A stretch of 7,508 nucleotides of DNA from Bacteroidales bacterium (GTDB lineage Bacteria; Bacteroidota; Bacteroidia; Bacteroidales; UBA1556): NCBI GenBank assembly GCA_029939445.1, contig JAOZSY010000025.1:1-7508 (forward strand). Reading direction: 5' to 3'. The notes beneath the pieces were generated by a model. It was not told the DNA's origin. It ran no database searches and was given only the letters and a program-made list of their open reading frames with translations. Shown here one piece after another: positions 1 through 6,424 of this stretch. Positions within the stretch are counted from its first letter, which is position 1, and each line of letters starts with the position of its first letter. The position numbers and the translations under genes were made by a program.

Positions 1-11
1 TAAATAGTCAT
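1..11 (-). CDS. Possible start of a further operon gene, cut by the left edge
   Basis: Reading leftwards, an ATG at 11-9 begins two bases after the TAA stop (16-14) of the double antiporter gene and gives ATG-ACT-ATT-TA before the window ends. A GGAGG lies upstream (23-27 region, within the last codons of the previous gene), about 12 bases from the ATG, which is rather far for a ribosome binding site. The 2-base spacing is like that seen elsewhere in this operon. Only three codons are visible, so no product can be named and it may be chance. Confidence 0.2.
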
Positions 12-13
12 AA

Positions 14-3000
14 TTATAAACTTCCTCCAATTGTTATAAAAAATAGAACAATAATAAATAGTACAATATGTAACAAATAAGCCTGTCCATTACCACTATA
101 TACTCTACGAGCAAAACCTGCCGTTTCGTATACAATATTTGTCATCCACTCCCAAAATTTCTCAAAATAAGGAAGGGTTATAGGCCATACTGCTTTGTAA
201 AAACCTGCGTACATATTATATGCTATATGTGTTGTTTCTGGTCTCTCAGGACGTTCGCCAGAGAAAACCACATCAAATTGCTTAATTTTGTGAGCCTTAC
301 GTGTAATCATTAATAATACGCCCAAAACTAAGATAAATAATATTCCAATGGTTATCATTACACCAGTACCTGTCCAATAACCAAGCTGGGTATATGCGTA
401 AGCACCATCCCAACGCAAACCACCTTGTGGAAAGTAATTTGCAATAATATCGCCTAGAGGCTGTAATACCCATTGTGGCTTAGCGGCAAATACCATCAAA
501 CCTACAATAAGAGTATATATTGGTATTAAGAACCAAATAGAGATCTCTTTCAACTCACGATGATTATCTTTCAACTGACCCAAGAAAATAGTATGAATCA
601 AGCGGAAAAGATATAAGAAAGCAAGCCCTCCAGAGAAGAATACTATTGCTCCTTGGAAGTACCAACCTTTTTCTATAACAGCATTATAGAATAACCATTT
701 CCCAGTGAAACCTGACAATGGAGGCACTCCAGAAAGAGCTATAATACCAATTAATACAGCTACAAAAGCGAAAGGCATCTTCTTAATCAAACCACCCATT
801 TCGTACATATTATGAGTACCTGTACGCAATACCACTGCTCCTATTGTAAGGAAGAGTACTGCTTTATACATAAAGTGATTGATAGTATATGTAAATCCTG
901 TTAACCAACCTAAGTGAGTCATTATTGCGAAAGCGAATATTATATAACCAAGTTGTCCGATTGATGAATAAGCAAGTAAACGCTTAGCATCTTCTTGAAA
1001 AACAGCGCCAATATTACCAACCAAAGCGGTAAGAGCACCAATCCAACCAAGTATATATGCAATTGTACCTAAATCAAAATCAGATTTAGTAATTCCAATT
1101 AGTGCTAATAAAACACCAAATACACCAGCCTTTAATAATATAGCCGAAACCATAGGTGATACATCACTCTCGGCTTCACCATGAGCACCAGGTAACCAAA
1201 TATGAAGACCGATAGAAGCTGTTTTAGTTAAGAATCCAATAATTAATAACCCATATGCCCAATTTGGGAAATATTGAATATTATTAATAATATCTATTGA
1301 TAAGAAATCTTGTCCGATACCAGCAATACCAAATCCTGCAAGGATAGCATAGGCACCAGCAATACTAAATAGCATATAACTAAGTGCGTGTGGCATGGAT
1401 TTTTTACCTCTAATAATTAAGAAGTAAGAACCTGCTGTCATTAACTCCCAACCGTAAAAGAATCCTAAAGTTGTTTGTGCTTCAATAAGAGCTGTTAATC
1501 CAGCATACATAAGTATTGCTACAGGATAAAATCCTCTACGAATACCTTTATAACTATATCCTGCAATTAGAGTTAGAATACCACCAAGGATAAATATTAC
1601 TTCAAATATTAATCTTAGATTATCTCCCTGTAAATCTGGGTAAATCATATAAAAATGAAGTGCTAATGCAAGGATTGAAAGTGTATTCTTAATAATAATT
1701 GGCAGTTTATCAATTGCAAACAAAACCATTACAAATAATAATGGCACAAAATTAATCATAGTACCCGCCGTAGTATATTGTGCAGCGAAATATCCTATTA
1801 CAAAAAGTAGAGCTGTTACTATTACTATTGGAATAATCTTATGTGTTTTAACTTTAAAATCTAAGTTTTCATAAACATCTTCACCTTTGATAGTCATTCC
1901 ATACCAGCGGAAAAGATAAATTGCTTCGAAGAATGAACCTACAAGAATAACGGCTATCCAGCTAAACCCACCAACATTGGCAAGGTTCATAATAAATTCC
2001 CATTTTCCGAAGAAAGAAGGAAAAGGAGGAAAACCGATAAGAGCAAAAATAAATGTTCCCATAAGGAATAACATAAATGGTTTGCGTCGTATAATTACCC
2101 ACTCTTCTAGTTTAAGTGCTTTAACCATACCAATTAACCAGAAGAAACCTGATTTGGCAAGAACATTAGTAAGTAGAATTGTTATTACAATGAACTCTAG
2201 ATTATCACCTAAGTATTCTCTAAGTCCCATTATCATTAATAAAAGGCCTAACTGACCAATTGAAGAATAAGATAACAAACGACGAGCATATTTTTGTTTT
2301 ACAGCAAAAAGGTTAGCTCCAACAAAAGTAAAAGCACCAATTAAAGCTATTGGATAATTCCATTGAGGACCTGCAATAAGCAATAACTTATAAAGCATAT
2401 AGTATGATGCTGTTGCAGTAGCAATAGAAATTAGAGCAGAAAAACCTTGATGCGAACCTTCGTACACATCCAATCCCCAACCATTGGCGGGAAAAGGTTT
2501 CATTTCTAATATTGCAGCTACCATTACTAAGAATAATGCAACAGTTCCTCCTGTACCAATAAGAGCAGGATTACCTATTAAATCATCTATATACAGAGTT
2601 CCTGTAAAGAAATAGACAAATATAATTCCCAAAAGAAAAATACTTGATATAGCACTCGTGGCTAGCATATATTTAAAGCCAGCACCTACAGTACGATTAC
2701 CATCTTCAATAAGAATTAAACCTGCTGTTGCAATAGCTGTTATTTCTAAAAATACAAATAAGTTAAAAAGGTCACGGCTCATTATTACCACATTGAGTCC
2801 CATAAGGAATACAATATATACTACATAAGCATTTCTACCTTTTCTTCTAAAGTTAAAGAATAAATATATTCCACCCAATAAGCCCATAAAGTTGACTACC
2901 GTGGTTAAGAAGGCTTCATTATACCCCATAAGTAAGTTAATAGAATATGGAGCAGTAAAGCCTGCTGTACTAATTACCTCTGCAACTTGATTCCCTGAAT

Positions 3001-3154
3001 AAAAGGCCCAAAGCCATCCACCAGAAACATAAGTCATAAAGGCAATCGTTAAAAGGGCTAATAAGCCTGTAAAGGTCTTTCCTAGCTTTCCTAAAATTCC
3101 GATTAAGAAGCCAACTCCTAGAGCGGCTGCTACTATATAAATTGGATCTACCAT
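14..3154 (-). CDS. mrpD: Double antiporter subunit: two fused MrpD/NuoL-M-N-type modules
   Basis: This 1046-residue integral membrane protein carries two proton/cation-conducting antiporter modules (Proton_antipo_M family) in one reading frame. Module 1 (about residues 1-460) shows the TM5 Glu E137 (LFVFLEITA), RRLLSYSSIGQLG at 291-303, K334 and K384 (FFGKWEF). Its TM7 region reads LEMKPFPANGW, so E217 aligns where family members have Lys, with K219 two residues on. Module 2 (about 465-1046) has E570 (GWELMT), the canonical TM7 K644 (FLTKTASIGLHIWLPGAH), KRLLAYSSIGQLGY at 724-737, H760/K764 and K819 (SGFTGKW), then a C-terminal tail with an amphipathic stretch and a last TM helix (about 1025-1042), as in HyfB/NuoL-like proteins. 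Usual MrpD length is about 490. The ATG at 3154 overlaps the mrpC stop by 7 bases (ATGGTAG), suggesting translational coupling. Module 2 may fill the place of the missing MrpA N-terminal module (inference). The family is certain; subunit naming is less so. Confidence 0.9.
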   Translation of the reverse strand: MVDPIYIVAAALGVGFLIGILGKLGKTFTGLLALLTIAFMTYVSGGWLWAFYSGNQVAEVISTAGFTAPYSINLLMGYNEAFLTTVVNFMGLLGGIYLFFNFRRKGRNAYVVYIVFLMGLNVVIMSRDLFNLFVFLEITAIATAGLILIEDGNRTVGAGFKYMLATSAISSIFLLGIIFVYFFTGTLYIDDLIGNPALIGTGGTVALFLVMVAAILEMKPFPANGWGLDVYEGSHQGFSALISIATATASYYMLYKLLLIAGPQWNYPIALIGAFTFVGANLFAVKQKYARRLLSYSSIGQLGLLLMIMGLREYLGDNLEFIVITILLTNVLAKSGFFWLIGMVKALKLEEWVIIRRKPFMLFLMGTFIFALIGFPPFPSFFGKWEFIMNLANVGGFSWIAVILVGSFFEAIYLFRWYGMTIKGEDVYENLDFKVKTHKIIPIVIVTALLFVIGYFAAQYTTAGTMINFVPLLFVMVLFAIDKLPIIIKNTLSILALALHFYMIYPDLQGDNLRLIFEVIFILGGILTLIAGYSYKGIRRGFYPVAILMYAGLTALIEAQTTLGFFYGWELMTAGSYFLIIRGKKSMPHALSYMLFSIAGAYAILAGFGIAGIGQDFLSIDIINNIQYFPNWAYGLLIIGFLTKTASIGLHIWLPGAHGEAESDVSPMVSAILLKAGVFGVLLALIGITKSDFDLGTIAYILGWIGALTALVGNIGAVFQEDAKRLLAYSSIGQLGYIIFAFAIMTHLGWLTGFTYTINHFMYKAVLFLTIGAVVLRTGTHNMYEMGGLIKKMPFAFVAVLIGIIALSGVPPLSGFTGKWLFYNAVIEKGWYFQGAIVFFSGGLAFLYLFRLIHTIFLGQLKDNHRELKEISIWFLIPIYTLIVGLMVFAAKPQWVLQPLGDIIANYFPQGGLRWDGAYAYTQLGYWTGTGVMITIGILFILVLGVLLMITRKAHKIKQFDVVFSGERPERPETTHIAYNMYAGFYKAVWPITLPYFEKFWEWMTNIVYETAGFARRVYSGNGQAYLLHIVLFIIVLFFITIGGSL

Positions 3155-3528
3155 TTCAAATCATTAAAGTCGTTAATTTCTAGAGATTTCTTCGCTTTAA
3201 ACAACTTCATTGCATAAGCTAATAGTAAAGCTGTAACACCAAAACCAATTACAATGGCCGTAAGCACTAAAGCTTGAGGTACCGGATCGACAATAGCATT
3301 AATAACATTATTATTGCCAATTTGCTCTACCGAACTATCAATAATAGGAGCTGTACGACCTTTGACATAGCCTAAAGCAACCATTACTAAATTTATTCCT
3401 GTATTAAGAATTGTAAAACTTACAATAATCTTAATAATATTTTTCTGTTGAAGAACACCCCAGAATCCAACTATCACTAGCAAGAAACCGATAAGTAATC
3501 CTATTTTTCCTAATTCCAAAATTTCCAT
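3148..3528 (-). CDS. mrpC: Mrp antiporter subunit C (NuoK-like)
   Basis: A 126-residue protein with three predicted membrane helices (about 8-26, 31-54, 86-110), homologous to MrpC/MnhC/MbhG and NuoK. NuoK-type subunits sit between antiporter modules and take part in the charged axis across the membrane. The family signature is clear: GVLQQKNIIKIIVSFTILN near residues 24-42 and DPVPQALVLTAIVIGFGVTA at 81-100. Length fits the family (about 110-125). A polar insert (about 57-80) between TM2 and TM3 is rich in Asn and Ile, as in other MrpC proteins. The ATG lies 2 bases after the stop of the MbhE-MrpB fusion, preceded by a weak AAGAAG, and the 3' end overlaps the double antiporter gene by 7 bases. 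Confidence 0.93.
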   Translation of the reverse strand: MEILELGKIGLLIGFLLVIVGFWGVLQQKNIIKIIVSFTILNTGINLVMVALGYVKGRTAPIIDSSVEQIGNNNVINAIVDPVPQALVLTAIVIGFGVTALLLAYAMKLFKAKKSLEINDFNDLKW

Positions 3529-3530
3529 AT

Positions 3531-4238
3531 CTATGCTTCTTTTTGTGATTTTTGATACATATTTAGTATATTTGATAGTTCAGCACCTACTTTTAAACCA
3601 ACAAGGCTATAAATAACAGGAATTGTTCCTGCACTAAAAATAGTTCCAAACTCTCCAAGACCATATCCATCAAGAGTAGTATCCAAGAAACCTCCTCCAA
3701 GAAGGATACCTAACACACCAATTAAAACAACTGAAACACCCGATAAACTCTCAACCCATATTATAACGGAGTGGTTAATAGTCATATTAGGGTTAGCCAT
3801 AATTGCCAACACTATAGCTGATGCTATAATTGCACCCCCTTGAAAACCTCCACCAGGAGTTAAGTGACCATTAAGAAACACATAAATACCAAAAAGAAAC
3901 ATTATTGGCACTAATAGTTGAGAAGCTGTTTTCAGTAGTTCTGAAGTACCTCTATGAATAATTACTTTCTCTTCATCCTCTTTACTTAATTTCAAAAAGA
4001 AAGAGATAATTGCAGCAGTAAGAAAAAGTATTGTAATTTCTCCTAAAGTATCAAACGATCGGTAAGAAACTACAACTGCAGTAACAAGGTTAGCTGCACC
4101 TACTTCACTAGCTCCATTTTCTGCATAATGGGCTGCGATGCCTGTAAGCTCGGTATGTGGCTCATAGCTATTGTATAGATTATAAAAAATAAATCCAAAG
4201 CTAGCCAAAACAAGCGCTATTAAAAAATTTCTAAGCAT
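3531..4238 (-). CDS. mrpB: Fused MbhE-like (MrpA C-terminal) and MrpB subunit
   Basis: A 235-residue membrane protein with two parts. Residues 1-85 match the MbhE / MrpA C-terminal domain: one N-terminal helix, a periplasmic-type stretch, then VVVSYRSFDTLGEITILF at 55-72, the hallmark of this domain. Residues about 94-235 are MrpB/MnhB, with GHLTPGGGFQGGAI at 124-137 and about four helices. In classical Mrp systems the first part is the tail of MrpA, and in archaeal Mbh it is a separate gene next to MbhF; here it is fused to MrpB. The charged linker (KLSKEDEEKV, 83-92) joins the halves. The ATG overlaps the end of the DUF4040 gene by 8 bases (ATGCTTAG) and has no evident Shine-Dalgarno, so coupling to the upstream gene is likely (inference). 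Confidence 0.92.
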   Translation of the reverse strand: MLRNFLIALVLASFGFIFYNLYNSYEPHTELTGIAAHYAENGASEVGAANLVTAVVVSYRSFDTLGEITILFLTAAIISFFLKLSKEDEEKVIIHRGTSELLKTASQLLVPIMFLFGIYVFLNGHLTPGGGFQGGAIIASAIVLAIMANPNMTINHSVIIWVESLSGVSVVLIGVLGILLGGGFLDTTLDGYGLGEFGTIFSAGTIPVIYSLVGLKVGAELSNILNMYQKSQKEA

Positions 4239-4488
4239 TTTGTCTTTTGATTTTATTTAGTACATAAAAGAAAATTAATGTTGAAAGTCCGCTACCAATA
4301 GCAGCTTCAGTCATAGCAACATCTGGTGCCGCCATCAATAAGAAAAGCACCGAAGCAAATAAACTAACAACACCAGCAGCAATAATTGCCACTGATAATT
4401 TATTATTAAGAATAGCTATTACCGCCATTATCACCATAAGAACACCAATTCCTATAGCTATTACACTATATATTATTTCGTTATTCAT
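4231..4488 (-). CDS. Stand-alone DUF4040 subunit (MbhD-like, part of MrpA C-terminus)
   Basis: An 85-residue protein with three predicted helices (about 5-28, 31-52, 60-78). It carries the DUF4040 signature MAAPDVAMTEAAIGSGLSTL at 52-71; the Glu at 61 lies in the APDVAxTEAAxG motif, which is part of the polar axis in Mrp and Mbh complexes. In Bacillus-type Mrp this domain is within MrpA after the NuoL-like module; here, as in archaeal Mbh (MbhD), it is its own gene. Length matches MbhD-like proteins. The ATG overlaps the mrpG stop by 8 bases (ATGAATAA), and GGAGG (complement of 4498-4502) lies 9 bases upstream. The next gene supplies the rest of the MrpA C-terminal region. Confidence 0.9.
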   Translation of the reverse strand: MNNEIIYSVIAIGIGVLMVIMAVIAILNNKLSVAIIAAGVVSLFASVLFLLMAAPDVAMTEAAIGSGLSTLIFFYVLNKIKRQNA

Positions 4489-4858
4489 CTTTAGGTTCCT
4501 CCAAAACTTTATTATTAATATCCTCTCTTAATTTATCAACTGTAGTAAGTTTTGATAAAGGTATTTTCATTGCATAAGCAGCACGCATCAGTACGTGTGA
4601 CGATACCGGGTTAGTAAGTATTATAAATACTACTAATACAGCAAATCTTCCTACCCAGTTTATTTCTCCCCAACTCTCGTAAGCCATTAATGCCAATCCT
4701 ATAAACGACATTATTGCACCCAAAGTAGAGGCTTTAGTTCCTGTTTGTACTCGGTTATATACATCAGGCATACGAAGTAAACCTATTGCAGCAGTCATAA
4801 GACTAAACGAACCCATCAGTAAAAATATCTGACCTATTATTTCCATAGTTTCTTTCAT
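4481..4858 (-). CDS. mrpG: Mrp antiporter subunit G
   Basis: A 125-residue small membrane protein of the MrpG/PhaG/MbhC family with three helices (about 7-27, 43-62, 68-83). The signature is plain: GLLRMPDVYNRVQTGTKAST at 26-45, followed by LTNPVSSHVLMRAAY at 81-95. MrpE, F and G form the part of the complex thought to help in Na+ transport, away from the NuoL/M/N-like subunits. The hydrophilic C-terminal tail (about 100-125, ending EEPKDE) is charged. The start at 4858 is supported by a strong AAGGAGG (complement of about 4867-4873), 9 bases upstream, and by a 2-base gap after mrpF; Met5 is a less likely alternative. Confidence 0.93.
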   Translation of the reverse strand: MKETMEIIGQIFLLMGSFSLMTAAIGLLRMPDVYNRVQTGTKASTLGAIMSFIGLALMAYESWGEINWVGRFAVLVVFIILTNPVSSHVLMRAAYAMKIPLSKLTTVDKLREDINNKVLEEPKDE

Positions 4859-4860
4859 AG

Positions 4861-5121
4861 TTATAACCCTCCTTGTATATATTTAGCAACAATAATAACC
4901 CCTAAGAAACTTAGAAAGCCATATACTACTGCTACATCTAAATAAATAGCACGATTAGACAAAAAAGCTATAACACCAATCATAACTAATGATGTTACTG
5001 TCATAGAATCAAAAGCTACAACACGATCTACTACTGATGGTCCCTTTACAAACCTAATCAGTCCAGCAAGTAATGTTCCCATTAACATTGCTATTGAAAT
5101 ATAAATTATTATATTATCCAT
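4861..5121 (-). CDS. mrpF: Mrp antiporter subunit F
   Basis: An 86-residue protein with three helices (about 3-23, 39-55, 61-82), matching MrpF/PhaF/MbhB in size. Diagnostic residues are RFVKGPSVVDRVVAFDSMTV at 23-42 (with Asp32 and Asp38) and YLDVAVVYGFLSFLG at 60-74. The intramembrane acidic residues of MrpF are implicated in Na+ passage in structurally studied Mrp complexes. The ATG overlaps the mrpE stop by 8 bases (ATGGATAA), with GGAGG (complement of 5128-5132) 6 bases upstream, a well-placed ribosome binding site. Confidence 0.94.
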   Translation of the reverse strand: MDNIIIYISIAMLMGTLLAGLIRFVKGPSVVDRVVAFDSMTVTSLVMIGVIAFLSNRAIYLDVAVVYGFLSFLGVIIVAKYIQGGL

Positions 5122-5608
5122 ACATTACCTCCAATAACTTTTCAAATTTTCTAACTATTGCATTTGTCGCTCCTTTAACATCTTCAGCCTCTACATCAAT
5201 CCAATGTATATATAAAGCATCATCTGTTATCTCTATTGTAAATGTACCTGGTGTTAAAGTAATAGAGTTGGCAAGAATCAGCCTAGCCATTTTAGATTTA
5301 AGAGTAGTTTGCACTTTCACAATTCCTGGATTTATAGGCATTGAAGGAGAAAGTACTCTACGAGTAACATCTATATTAGCCTTAACCAATTCTATCAAAA
5401 ATACAATTATGTACCAGAAAAAATAAGCAAATGCTTTTGGCGTAAGGTTAATTTCACTAAAGAGATTGCAACTTCCACATAATACAACTGATAACGCGAG
5501 CGATATTCCTGTACCTATAAGAACACTACTCACATCCAATGACCATGTCAAGAGCATCCACCCTATCATAATTACCAGAAACGAAACAAATATGTTTTTA
5601 ATTTTCAT
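5114..5608 (-). CDS. mrpE: Mrp antiporter subunit E; first gene of the operon
   Basis: A 164-residue MrpE/MnhE/MbhA family protein (usual size about 160). Two or three hydrophobic helices (about 6-46 and 59-78) precede a cytoplasmic domain. The family hallmarks are PGIVKVQTTLKSKMARLILA at 94-113 and LANSITLTPGTFTIEI at 112-127, then IHWIDVE at 134-140. A CGSC (C44-C47) sits near the end of the second helix; this is not something I know as a family feature. The ATG at 5608 is the first Met, with no Shine-Dalgarno visible (AAAAGTTTT precedes it), as is common for leading genes in Bacteroidota. It is the promoter-proximal gene, and mrpF starts within its last codons. Confidence 0.94.
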   Translation of the reverse strand: MKIKNIFVSFLVIMIGWMLLTWSLDVSSVLIGTGISLALSVVLCGSCNLFSEINLTPKAFAYFFWYIIVFLIELVKANIDVTRRVLSPSMPINPGIVKVQTTLKSKMARLILANSITLTPGTFTIEITDDALYIHWIDVEAEDVKGATNAIVRKFEKLLEVMYG

Positions 5609-5716
5609 AAAACTTTTATTATAAATTAAAGATTTTAATGGTTATTAATCATACTCAACATTTTGTTTATCTATTATCAAAATAGCTTTCACAAAACATT
5701 CAAAAAATTCAAGTAG

Positions 5717-5746
5717 CAAAAATAAGAAAAATAACACGATAACAAT
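5717..5746 (-). promoter_or_regulatory. Candidate promoter of the mrp-like operon
   Basis: On the minus strand TATTTTTG (complement of 5717-5724) matches the Bacteroidota -7 consensus TAnnTTTG exactly. ATTG (complement of 5743-5746), one base off the -33 TTTG, lies 18 bases upstream; the usual spacing is about 19-21. A start near 5710 would give a leader of roughly 100 bases before mrpE. In DNA this rich in A and T, such matches arise by chance, so this is only a candidate. Confidence 0.3.
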
Positions 5747-6047
5747 TTATTTAGAATGATGTTGGATATTTTATATACGAATAGATAATCTATAAGAATA
5801 AGACTTATCTCATATTTTAATTAGTCTAAAAATGTAAACTTTACAGTCCGTTTTAATAAAACATAATTATTTGCCTACAAAAAGGATATTTAATATAAAA
5901 ATATAAGCAATAATATAAATTTTAAGCTCAATAAATTCCTAACAATATATATATCTATTTCTTAATTTACTATATATCTATGTTTTACACCTATAAGTAC
6001 TTTAGATTAGAAAATGACTATTATAAATTAAAAAGTATCAATCTTAG

Positions 6048-6061
6048 AGTATAATTATACT
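6048..6061. repeat. 14-bp perfect palindrome in the intergenic region
   Basis: AGTATAATTATACT reads the same on both strands. It could be a dimeric regulator site or a chance event in AT-rich DNA. It lies about 440 bases from mrpE and 370 bases from nqrA, far from the candidate promoters, which weakens an operator role. Confidence 0.3.
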
Positions 6062-6122
6062 ATATTAAGTTACCTTGGAATTATAGACTAAAACCAAAGT
6101 ACAGCATTATACTACAGCGATA

Positions 6123-6150
6123 GGAAGTATTATTATTACCCTAAACTTCC
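6123..6150. repeat. Short inverted repeat GGAAGT / ACTTCC
   Basis: GGAAGT (6123-6128) and ACTTCC (6145-6150) can pair across a 16-base loop. The stem is only 6 bp, and no T-tract follows closely on either strand, so it does not look like an intrinsic terminator. It sits in the locally more GC-rich part of the intergenic region; role unknown. Confidence 0.25.
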
Positions 6151-6276
6151 AATATAAAACATCATAATATAGTATTGATTTTTGTTCTAAATAAGAAGTC
6201 TTTATAAAACTTTTTAGGTGTTATTATACTAACATTTTACGGACCTACTAATTGATTTTCAGTTATATAAATATTA

Positions 6277-6308
6277 TTTATGAGATTTATTAGTTTTATA
6301 TATGTTTT
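6277..6308 (+). promoter_or_regulatory. Candidate promoter of nqrA
   Basis: TTTA (6277-6280) and TATGTTTT (6301-6308) each differ by one base from the Bacteroidota -33 TTTG and -7 TAnnTTTG elements, and the 20-base spacing fits. This would give a leader of about 110 bases before nqrA. A rival pair with similar score is ATTG (6310-6313) and TATTTTTT (6335-6342). Neither can be chosen from sequence alone. Confidence 0.2.
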
Positions 6309-6347
6309 TATTGGCAAAAAAAGTTAGAGTTCCTTATTTTTTTTTAG

Positions 6348-6396
6348 CATATTTGTAGTATTAAATAATTCACATTTGTTATGTATAGCAAATATG
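6348..6396. repeat. Inverted repeat CATATTTG / CAAATATG upstream of nqrA
   Basis: CATATTTG (6348-6355) and CAAATATG (6389-6396) are perfect 8-bp complements separated by 33 bases, ending about 28 bases before the nqrA start. A related CACATTTG (6371-6378) lies between them. The arms could be binding sites in the nqrA leader or promoter, or form a weak hairpin; AT-rich composition makes chance plausible. Confidence 0.25.
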
Positions 6397-6424
6397 TTAA
6401 AACGTTAACAATCATAGTTTTCTT

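Larger units (their letters stand above)
5609..6424. other. AT-rich intergenic region between divergent operons
   Basis: These 816 bases separate the divergent mrp-like and nqr units. Two 60-base lines counted by eye (5641-5700 and 5941-6000) have 13 and 11 G or C, near 20%, clearly below the genes on either side. No reading frame of useful length or with recognisable sequence is present on either strand, and I see no tRNA or known riboswitch. The segment 6068-6150 is a little richer in GC and contains a 6-bp inverted repeat. The region must contain the promoters of both units; candidate elements are listed separately. Confidence 0.8.

Noticed and set aside
1977..2255. 92-codon plus-strand open frame
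   Set aside because: It lies wholly inside the double antiporter gene on the other strand and encodes a basic, low-complexity sequence with no family resemblance; a shadow frame.
5073..5426. 117-codon plus-strand open frame
   Set aside because: It is antisense to mrpE and the start of mrpF, both of which have clear family motifs; a shadow frame.
5980..6054. 24-residue plus-strand ORF (ATG TTT TAC ... TAA) in the spacer
   Set aside because: Short, rich in Tyr and Lys as expected from AT-rich DNA, no ribosome binding site and no recognisable sequence.
6315..6346. A-tract and T-tract that could pair like a terminator
   Set aside because: The stem would be almost only A-T pairs with a bulge, and it lies upstream of nqrA where no gene ends; more likely just a homopolymer-rich promoter region.
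5609..6424. CRISPR array, tRNA or Na+ riboswitch in the spacer
   Set aside because: No regularly spaced repeats, no cloverleaf-like GC-rich stems and no structure I recognise.
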